Below, in pieces: positions 1-4,757 of a stretch of 7,912 nt of DNA. The translations under genes and the position numbers were made by a program. The notes under the pieces are model-generated. The model saw only the letters and a list, made by a program, of their open reading frames with translations, was not told the origin of the DNA and searched no databases. The number at the start of each line of letters is the position of its first letter. The first letter of the stretch is position 1. Source of the DNA: Balneolales bacterium (GTDB lineage Bacteria > Bacteroidota > Rhodothermia > Balneolales > HLUCCA01); the NCBI GenBank assembly GCA_022565415.1, contig JAIUMT010000140.1:1-7912 (forward strand), given 5' to 3'.

Positions 1-298
1 CTTGGACAATTTCTCTGCCATCACGAGCTCTGCGGATGGGCAATTTGGAGTCAAGGTATCCGCGTGCGGAGAAGGAAATGTACTCGAGGCTATCCGGCAC
101 CATGATGGTATCATTATTGCGAACCCAACTGCCATATATTACGTCGTGGGTAAAGGCAAAAACACTGTCCATCTCGGTAATGATTCGTACAGGTCGTTCA
201 GATTGGGACGACTGGGCGTTAACTACTGAAGTGATTGCTGTAATTATCGTTACAGCTATTATGACCCTTGGAATAGCCTGCAATTTTTTAAATTTCAT
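1..298 (-). CDS. Exported protein of unknown function, N-terminal part only (runs off the left edge)
   Basis: Reading the minus strand from ATG at 298-296 gives 99 uninterrupted codons to the window edge. The protein begins with a clear signal peptide: a basic start (MKFKK), a hydrophobic core at about residues 11-25 (VIIAVTIITAITSVV) and a likely signal peptidase I site after NA at residues 27-28, followed by QSSQS. The mature part, about residues 36-99, alternates polar and hydrophobic residues as in a beta-rich domain. The stretch DSLEYISFSARGYLDSKLPI faintly recalls PEGA or other small extracellular beta-sandwich repeats, but I do not claim that family. The protein is expected in the periplasm or on the cell surface. 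Two open frames on the other strand over the same bases are much less protein-like. No strong Shine-Dalgarno precedes the ATG. The 206-base gap on its upstream side, up to the stop of the membrane protein gene at 505, shows no convincing promoter. Confidence 0.8.
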   Translation of the reverse strand, partial: MKFKKLQAIPRVIIAVTIITAITSVVNAQSSQSERPVRIITEMDSVFAFTHDVIYGSWVRNNDTIMVPDSLEYISFSARGYLDSKLPIRRARDGREIVQ

Positions 299-504
299 GT
301 AGGTGGAGAAAGATTACAATAATTCAGAGTCTCGCAAGTTAAGTAAATATTTCAAAACTTATTCCTTACAGTTTCCAATCGAAGAACAGTCGTTTTCACA
401 GGATGCCATACTGATTGAGACAATCGGAGTTATGTTAACAATGAACTACCCAGGAAACGAATCCTACACTAGGACGGCGCCACTACCCATCAAACCAATT
501 CTGT

Positions 505-888
505 TTACTGATTTTCGTTGCGCTTCTTCCGCGCATCAATAAACGATCGGATACCTGCGTACAAGTATCCGATACTTGCTATGGCAAACACGGATTGGGC
601 ATATACTGCAATCGGACGCGCGAGCTCAGCTCCTGTAAACACAAAACCAATGAGGCGAAAAAGTCCGCCAACGGATCCGAGCAGACCCAAAAGCACCAGA
701 ACCATCGCCGCGTGCATCATATGTCGCGTTAGGTTTTCTTTGTATAGGGATATTGCCCCCAAAATAAGAACGATAACTCCAAAATAAGCTGGAATCAACG
801 CCGTGGCTTGCTCCATCCCGGTTACCGCCCAGGCAATAACTCCGATGAGAATAAAAATGATGCCGTAAATAATTGATGTCTTTGCCAT
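505..888 (-). CDS. Small four-helix integral membrane protein, conserved hypothetical
   Basis: This 127-residue protein is almost wholly hydrophobic. I see four membrane segments at about residues 5-24, 29-49, 58-79 and 92-116. Short basic or polar loops separate them (KENLTRH after the second), and the tail is basic (DARKKRNENQ), which by the positive-inside rule would lie in the cytoplasm. It resembles a small conserved hypothetical family that I recall from Bacteroidota and Planctomycetota, marked by a TALIPAYFG-like second helix, a RHMMHAA start to the third helix and an ARP motif before the fourth. No catalytic residues stand out and I assign no function. The ATG at 888 sits directly before the hydrophobic segment and is the natural start. 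No Shine-Dalgarno is visible. It lies in the same direction as the exported protein gene, 206 bases away, and the two could be co-transcribed. Confidence 0.85.
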   Translation of the reverse strand: MAKTSIIYGIIFILIGVIAWAVTGMEQATALIPAYFGVIVLILGAISLYKENLTRHMMHAAMVLVLLGLLGSVGGLFRLIGFVFTGAELARPIAVYAQSVFAIASIGYLYAGIRSFIDARKKRNENQ

Positions 889-1098
889 ATTCGTACTAAT
901 ATTTCCTGAAATTGTATGTTTTGATCAAGTTCCGCTTTGCAGATATCGTTCAACATTTCAATCGTGCAAAACGTTGCCAGCAGTCACAAATTTAAACAAA
1001 TAAATACAGTTAGTACTAGTGAATCGTAACCCTCTTTTCAATTTCAACCTAATCACCAAACCCACGTTTTTTAGTTTGCATTGACATTCGGATCAAAA
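889..1098. other. AT-rich divergent intergenic region
   Basis: This gap separates the minus-strand membrane protein gene from the plus-strand genes. It is AT-rich, has stops in all frames, and must hold promoters in both directions. I find no convincing match to the Bacteroidota consensus (TTG, about 19 bases, TAnnTTTG). The nearest is TTAGTTTG at 1071-1078, one mismatch from the -7 element, with no TTG at the right distance. No RNA gene or terminator hairpin is apparent. Confidence 0.5.
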
Positions 1099-1194
1099 AT
1101 GCAGGAGGCCGTAAAAATGGTTAACTTTTTCGGTGAATTAACCAATCGATTTCACTCCGAATTCAACGGCAACCAAAAATCAACAATTCGATAA
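1099..1194 (+). CDS. Possible small peptide gene with a strong Shine-Dalgarno
   Basis: An open frame of 31 codons starts at ATG 1099. An inner ATG at 1117 gives 25 codons and is preceded by a perfect AGGAGG at 1103-1108 with an 8-base spacer, the best ribosome-binding site seen in the window. The inner product begins MVNFFGELTNRF and ends QKSTIR, with no membrane segment or known motif. The bases around the inner start form a possible hairpin: TGGTTAA at 1118-1124 pairs with TTAACCA at 1138-1144 across a 13-base loop, so the start codon could be partly masked. The frame ends 45 bases before the likely ATG of the next gene, so it could be a leader peptide controlling that gene, an independent small protein, or chance. 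Only the ribosome-binding site supports it strongly. Confidence 0.3.
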   Translation: MQEAVKMVNFFGELTNRFHSEFNGNQKSTIR

Positions 1195-1239
1195 ACCTCA
1201 GCCTGTTTGAGGCCAACCTCCGAACGAACTCAATTTCAC

Positions 1240-1767
1240 ATGCTATATATCGCCGCAATTTTACTGGCCATCGCCGCATTATTCTACTACTTCCGCCTGT
1301 CGGTGCCGAAACAATCGTTGGGGGAACTGCTCGACTCGGAGATGGACGAATATCCGGAGGGGACCTCCGATGCGTTAAGTCATGTCACGACCATTCTGAG
1401 GAACCAAATTATTGCCACGTGCGACGATAAGCCATTACCCGAGAAAGCTTTCACCAACTATTCGTTAGGCTACATAAACGGACTGCTGATGGGGGCGCTG
1501 GATGATTCCGACATTGACGACACCGAAACAGCAATTTTCGGCATGAAATATTGTTATCAGGCCATTTTTGGAAGCGAACACGCCCACGGACTCGTGAAGC
1601 ATACCTCATCATTGCTCAAGCACGCCGAGGATACGTTTACGGATGGGGTAAATGACGGGCTCACCGAGTACGAGCGCTATACCGATGGCGAGATTAAGGC
1701 TCCGGTTGGTTGGATTCACTATATTTTTGATCGTCCGTTACCCGCAGATAACGAAATTGCTGGATAG
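1240..1767 (+). CDS. Single-pass membrane-anchored protein of unknown function
   Basis: I choose ATG 1240 (175 residues) because a hydrophobic segment follows at once (residues 2-19, YIAAILLAIAALFYYF). The in-frame TTG at 1207 would add 11 polar residues that look non-native. Basic residues just after the helix (R19, K24) favour a cytoplasmic body with an uncleaved N-terminal anchor, though a signal-anchor in the other orientation is possible. The remainder is soluble, acidic and probably helical, with two cysteines (61 and 105), an acidic run DDSDIDD at about 88-94, and a His-rich stretch EHAHGLVKH at about 113-121. I do not recognise the family. The C-terminal tail, residues 168-174 (PADNEIA), is encoded by one copy of a 20-bp direct repeat whose other copy lies outside the gene, so this end may be rearranged. 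Three TAG codons in a row (1765-1773) end the frame. Confidence 0.7.
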   Translation: MLYIAAILLAIAALFYYFRLSVPKQSLGELLDSEMDEYPEGTSDALSHVTTILRNQIIATCDDKPLPEKAFTNYSLGYINGLLMGALDDSDIDDTETAIFGMKYCYQAIFGSEHAHGLVKHTSSLLKHAEDTFTDGVNDGLTEYERYTDGEIKAPVGWIHYIFDRPLPADNEIAG

Positions 1768-1864
1768 TAGTAGGGTGATTCATGCGAGACTACCCTCAGA
1801 CAACTAAACTACTGGTTAACTGCAGGCCGCCCCTGGCATAGATGCCCGCAGATAACGAAATTGC
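1741..1864. repeat. Perfect 20-bp direct repeat, two copies 104 bp apart
   Basis: The sequence cccgcagataacgaaattgc occurs at 1741-1760 and again at 1845-1864, with identity ending sharply at both sides. The first copy is the last coding part of the membrane-anchored gene and begins exactly on a codon boundary. The second copy is in the gap, inside an open minus-strand frame. This could mark a small duplication or a recombination junction. No inverted ends or transposase accompany it. Confidence 0.85.
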
Positions 1865-1962
1865 CCGGGATTAAAATCGGCATAAGCCATCAACCGGTAG
1901 GACATGTTCGCCAAACGTGATTGTTCTCTGATACCATCATCGACGTACTCCAAACAGGTTTA
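1816..1962 (-). pseudogene. Possible gene remnant: 47-codon frame open between two stops
   Basis: Between TAA at 1962-1960 and TAA at 1818-1816 the minus strand encodes 47 residues without a stop. The composition looks protein-like: CLEYVDDGIREQ near the start, then SYRLMAYADFNPGQFRYLR. No start codon precedes the protein-like part, so if real it is a fragment that lost its 5' end. I do not recognise the family. The frame is in register with the broken HEPN gene upstream on the same strand, but that gene has its own stop at 1971-1969 after a family-typical length, so I do not think they are one gene. The GQFRYLR portion lies on the second copy of the 20-bp repeat. An open stretch this short can arise by chance. 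Confidence 0.2.
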
Positions 1963-1968
1963 AGCTTG

Positions 1969-2421
1969 CTAATTAGTAATTCTTGACATCGTTTTCTCAA
2001 TAGCAGAAAAAGCAGGATAAAAATCATTCAAAATATTCTGAAAAATTTCATCCGCTGTATCCTCGTTATAGGTGTGAGTTGTCAGGTTTCTGCTCTTAAT
2101 CATTTCCATCCAGATATCCCCATCATCAATTAGATTGTTGGCAAATGCTTCCCGACTGGCATCTTACGACCCATAGACCTTGATACCACCCACCTCAGCC
2201 AGATAGTCTTTAATTACATTCCACGCCAGTTCGTGGGTATATTCAAAACGCTGTATTACACCATCCTTTATTATATCATCTAGAAATGGTTCTGATGAAA
2301 CTTGACCTTCATCACTTTGAGCGTAGTCTTTCTTGATGGTTTTAACCGCCTCTTCAAGTTTGCTGAAGGCTTTTTTAAAGTTCGAAAATCGCTGTATCCA
2401 GCGGGTGTCGTTACTGCTCAT
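1969..2421 (-). pseudogene. HI0074/HepT-like HEPN protein, interrupted by an in-frame TAA
   Basis: Read from ATG 2421 to TAG 1971-1969 the frame is 151 codons, normal for the HI0074 family (nucleotidyltransferase substrate-binding, HEPN fold). The first 85 residues carry family hallmarks: RWIQRFSNFKKAFSKLEEAV at 7-26 and QRFEYTHELAWNVIKDYL at 57-74. A TAA at 2166-2164 then replaces residue 86, in the conserved GS(R/K)DA motif; an AAA lysine codon would need one base change. Beyond it the same frame continues with SREAF, then DGDIWMEMIKSRNLTTHTY, giving the RX4HXY motif (R111, H116, Y118). In MNT-HEPN toxin-antitoxin pairs this motif is the RNase site of the HEPN toxin, and its Tyr is AMPylated by the MNT antitoxin. 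The truncated 85-residue product would lack it. No nucleotidyltransferase with a GSxxxG...DxD motif lies on either side, so the gene is also an orphan. A sequencing error or suppression could mimic this state. Confidence 0.85.
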
Positions 2422-2529
2422 CGAATTCTGCTATTTATGAGGAAGGTTTTGATAAACAACATGCGGCTTCCTTAATGGAGCAACAAAGCCAATTTAAGCT
2501 ATTAATGTGCGATTCGAAATGGATTCCTC

Positions 2530-4158
2530 TCAACCCAACCAATTATCCAAATACCCCCGCACCCGCTCGGCGCTCCCCTTGCTGGTAAAAAAGCTGGTGT
2601 GTGTGCATGACAACGGATCGGTCGTATTTTCGTAGCCCGGCGGCAGGATCTTTTGCCGCGTCGTATTGACCACAAAATCATTTGGAGTTCCTAAAATCGG
2701 CCAGGTTATGACGTTCGTTCCGTACTGAGCAAACCGGCTGATTAACCGACTACCGCGCGCCGCACTTCTCGTCCACCGACCCGGAACCGCCAACATCTGG
2801 ACATTTTTATTCTGAGGTGTCGGCAATGCATCCAGTATATTCTCGAGCGAATCATGACCAATCGTCATTTGTTGTGCCCCCGGTCGAGACAGGAAAAACT
2901 TAGCCGAGTGCTGCGCAAACAACGATATGATGCCCGCCATCCCTCCCGTCGGAATGGTTGCACTTTTCTTGAGGTAACTCAACATTTTGCCCAGGTTTTT
3001 GGCTGCCGTGAAATAGCCGACCCCGTTTGCACACGAAACCAACGCTGCTTTCCTGACTGGAAAATCATCGTTACCCAATCCGCAGATGAGCTGTTTGCCG
3101 ACCAATCCGCCCCGACTAAATGTGATGATATCAATGGGGTTATCCCGAAAGTTAACACCGTGCATCATATCCCGAAATTGTCGGAGGTTATCCTCCGCAC
3201 TATGCATGATTGTGGAGTGGTCGAATCCGATAATTTGCGAATATTTTTGAGACTGCCGACTAAACCAGGATGTCGGGGCGTGTTCGGTACCGAGAAGTCC
3301 GCCAAAGGACCCCTCCGTCGACGAAAACGTACCATGAAACAGCAGCAATGTTCGCTCATTCGACCTCAAATCGGGCTCAGAAGACTCATTTTCGGTGAAT
3401 TTGTTGGTCTGAGGGTTGTAGGTCAGAATTTTATAACGCCGTGAAGTTCGTACTCGTTCTATCCCATTCTGAACAATTTGATAGGAATCCGTTTCGGTTT
3501 CGGGGCGTTTGAACACGAGAATTTTGACTACAAAACTTGCCCCATGCTCGTCGCCAAGCTCGACCATGCCGTCATCCGTCATATCCATCACCTGTTTTGG
3601 GATGATGGGGAACAAATACGTGAGGCGGTCTCTGCTACACTTGTATTCGGGCGTTGGCTCTGGCAGAATATACTCCAGCTCGGAAAATCCCTCGTTTTTC
3701 CAGTTGCCGGTGTAGTGATGATAAAAAACCATGGCTCCCTCGTCGGGATTCAGAAAAAGAGTAAGGCGAAGATGCGGGATGTCGCGCGGAGAGAAGCGCT
3801 GGGGCAATTCCGGGAATGTGACATCATCAAAATTGATATAACGTTCGATGATGGGGGCGTTTTTACTAACCGCAGGATTCACACTGTAGATGTCGCGGAT
3901 TTCATCGAGGGTGACGCCTTTCGACGAATCATTCCCTGATCGCGAATAGCTGATGGCTCCGCTCCAGGCGATGTTGGAATCTTGCTCGGCTTTGCCCAAT
4001 GTTCCCCAAATATGTTCGCGTTCGTGACCTTCGTTGTTCACTTTTGACTGAAGTGCGGTCCGGTCTTGGTTCGTGGAGATCGGGGCTCCAAGTGGGATGA
4101 ATCTTCCGCCGGAATTGGCTGTGTAGAATGTGTCTGATGTGATTGGAATAGTTGCCAT
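2530..4158 (-). CDS. Alpha/beta hydrolase (lipase-like) with an uncharacterised N-terminal region
   Basis: This 542-residue protein has a hydrolase domain at about residues 265-542. A hydrophobic strand LLLF leads to HGTF (275-278), the likely oxyanion hole. GFDHSTI (311-317) follows, then DIITFSRGGLVG with Ser348 in a nucleophile elbow that has Thr in place of the first Gly of GxSxG. The PNDFVVN stretch offers Asp494 and CTHTSFF offers His520, completing a plausible triad. The FDHSTI...FSRGGLV arrangement resembles hydrolases annotated as DUF7379, some of which I recall being linked to bacterial conflict systems. Residues 1-265 are not recognised; they hold WGTLGKAEQDSNIAWSG (51-67) and NPDEGAMVFYHHYTGNW (137-153). 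No signal peptide is seen, so it is probably cytoplasmic. ATG 4158 is preceded by AAGGA with a 5-base spacer. It lies 108 bases upstream of the broken HEPN gene. The substrate is unknown: lipid ester, peptide or other. Confidence 0.85.
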   Translation of the reverse strand: MATIPITSDTFYTANSGGRFIPLGAPISTNQDRTALQSKVNNEGHEREHIWGTLGKAEQDSNIAWSGAISYSRSGNDSSKGVTLDEIRDIYSVNPAVSKNAPIIERYINFDDVTFPELPQRFSPRDIPHLRLTLFLNPDEGAMVFYHHYTGNWKNEGFSELEYILPEPTPEYKCSRDRLTYLFPIIPKQVMDMTDDGMVELGDEHGASFVVKILVFKRPETETDSYQIVQNGIERVRTSRRYKILTYNPQTNKFTENESSEPDLRSNERTLLLFHGTFSSTEGSFGGLLGTEHAPTSWFSRQSQKYSQIIGFDHSTIMHSAEDNLRQFRDMMHGVNFRDNPIDIITFSRGGLVGKQLICGLGNDDFPVRKAALVSCANGVGYFTAAKNLGKMLSYLKKSATIPTGGMAGIISLFAQHSAKFFLSRPGAQQMTIGHDSLENILDALPTPQNKNVQMLAVPGRWTRSAARGSRLISRFAQYGTNVITWPILGTPNDFVVNTTRQKILPPGYENTTDPLSCTHTSFFTSKGSAERVRGYLDNWLG

Positions 4159-4213
4159 GGTGTTCCTTGATTGGGTTGACTAAGACTTGTGAGGGTAATT
4201 GGAGTTTTCTGAG

Positions 4214-4250
4214 TTCGGGATTCAAGGTTCGGGGTTCAAGGTTCTGGGTT
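4214..4250. repeat. 14-bp tandem repeat, about 2.6 copies
   Basis: Units TTCGGGATTCAAGG (4214-4227) and TTCGGGGTTCAAGG (4228-4241) differ by one base, and a third partial unit begins TTCTGGGTT at 4242. The repeat sits 56 bases upstream of the hydrolase start codon, so copy-number change could affect its leader. Short GGTTC-type repeats of this style are, as I recall, common in Bacteroidota intergenic DNA. Confidence 0.8.
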
Positions 4251-4397
4251 TATCTATTGTTCTGCTATCTCTTTAAAAGGGCATCTGATCTCTAGATTGT
4301 AGGTTCTAGATCTCTGCGTTCTACTTTCAGATTTCTGCTTAGCATAAATCCATGCGGCAAAACACATCCGAAGACCCATTTTCCCTTAACAGATTAT

Positions 4398-4447
4398 AAT
4401 AATCGAAAATGCATAAATCCAATAAAATCTATGCTCTTTTGATTATT
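4398..4447. repeat. Imperfect 18-bp inverted repeat with a 14-base loop
   Basis: AATAATCGAAAATGCATA (4398-4415) pairs with TATGCTCTTTTGATTATT (4430-4447) at 15 of 18 positions. The outer seven bases and the inner GCATA match perfectly. It is AT-rich and has no following T-run, so it is not a standard intrinsic terminator. It could still end jetD transcription as a weak bidirectional hairpin, be an operator, or be a remnant of a miniature element. Confidence 0.55.
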
Positions 4448-4527
4448 GGATGCCGAACCCTATCAAAATTTCGCAACTAGTTCCGTTTTAGTTAGAGAAC
4501 CCACCGCGCGAGTTCCAATACCCGGAT

Positions 4528-4629
4528 TCACGTCTCAAGTGCATATGTGCGCACAATTACTTGTTCTTCGTTATATGCAGTTGCATCAAAAAACTCCTCT
4601 CTAGCCTCGGAATGAAACTGAATACTCAC
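4528..4629 (-). pseudogene. RelE/ParE-family toxin remnant (N-terminal piece only)
   Basis: The minus strand from GTG 4629-4627 encodes SIQFHSEAREEFFDATAYN, then EEQ. This follows the start of the RelE/ParE toxin family, whose common form is xIxFHPEAxxEFxEAxxYYEEQ. Family members then continue with a PGLGxRF-like segment and reach about 90-100 residues. Here the similarity ends after about 23 residues, ten unrelated codons follow, and TGA at 4530-4528 closes the frame. I could not find the remaining toxin in other frames downstream, so this looks like a true truncation rather than a frameshift. The GTG overlaps the jetD stop as GTGA, the coupling expected between an antitoxin and its toxin, and the codons just upstream look antitoxin-derived. 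The piece is too short to be a working toxin. The identification rests on a short match and on context. Confidence 0.6.
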
Positions 4630-4757
4630 TTTTGAATACGTTTACGAGCTTCGTTAACAACATCAGAAGCGGAATGTAGAGTAGTATCCCCTGATTCGAG
4701 CGATTTTTTTCTTCTTTCGATTTCTTCAATCCATGCACGCTCAATTTCATCACTCAT
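4626..4757 (-). pseudogene. Antitoxin C-terminal remnant (Unstab_antitox/TIGR02574-like) forming the jetD tail
   Basis: JetD residues 384-425 begin SDEIERAWIEEIERR, continue KKSLESGD and end in VVNEARKRIQK. This follows, without gaps in my by-eye alignment, the C-terminal half of addiction-module antitoxins: (S)xEEIExxWxxExERR, then a spacer with a G, then EV and an AR-rich helix. Those antitoxins normally precede a RelE/ParE toxin, and a RelE/ParE-like start does follow with a GTGA overlap. JetD proteins that I recall end soon after the LRLEQERI motif (here 361-367), so the tail is extra to the family. An in-frame ATG at 4757-4755 (JetD Met383) sits exactly at the proposed junction and could start a free 43-residue peptide. 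The antitoxin N-terminal half is absent, replaced by jetD. Confidence 0.55.

Larger units (their letters stand above)
4159..4527. other. Gene-free gap between the Wadjet end and the hydrolase gene
   Basis: Together with the toxin remnant next to it, this is a gene-free stretch of more than 450 bases. It holds the 14-bp tandem repeat (4214-4250), a decayed pyrimidine-rich continuation to about 4345 with TCTAGA twice near 4292-4310, an imperfect inverted repeat (4398-4447), and the 11-base sequence GCATAAATCCA twice (4342-4352 and 4411-4421). The promoter of the hydrolase gene should be here on the minus strand, but I find no good TTG/TAnnTTTG pair. The longest minus-strand open piece, about 36 codons near 4258-4365, reads low-complexity DNA and I do not call it a gene. 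Confidence 0.6.

Noticed and set aside
462..474. TCCTA-CAC-TAGGA hairpin as a terminator of the four-helix membrane gene
   Set aside because: The stem is only five bases and no T-run follows on either strand.
303..542. Plus-strand open frame of 79 codons
   Set aside because: It overlaps the 3' end of the four-helix membrane gene, has a non-ATG start and no domain-like pattern.
1771..1796. AGGGT/ACCCT pair after the membrane-anchored gene as a terminator
   Set aside because: A five-base stem with a 15-base loop and no T-run is not convincing.
2478..2500. GAGCAACAAAGCCAATTTAAGC, which on the minus strand contains GGCTTTGTTGC, similar to some insertion-sequence ends
   Set aside because: No matching inverted end, transposase or target duplication is visible, and an 11-base resemblance is too little.
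2854..3444. Plus-strand open frame of 196 codons inside the hydrolase gene
   Set aside because: It is antisense to a protein with a readable catalytic triad, starts and ends arbitrarily, and its product has no ordered motif; a shadow of the minus-strand gene.
3478..3939. Plus-strand open frame of 153 codons inside the hydrolase gene
   Set aside because: It is antisense to the hydrolase N-terminal half; same reasoning.
3929..4225. Minus-strand 98-codon frame over the hydrolase start and the tandem repeat
   Set aside because: It is out of frame with the hydrolase and its start lies in the repeat tract; the real start is ATG 4158 with AAGGA before it.
4575..4586. ATGCAGTTGCAT palindrome as an operator
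   Set aside because: It lies inside the toxin remnant coding frame, has a two-base centre, and has no second copy nearby.
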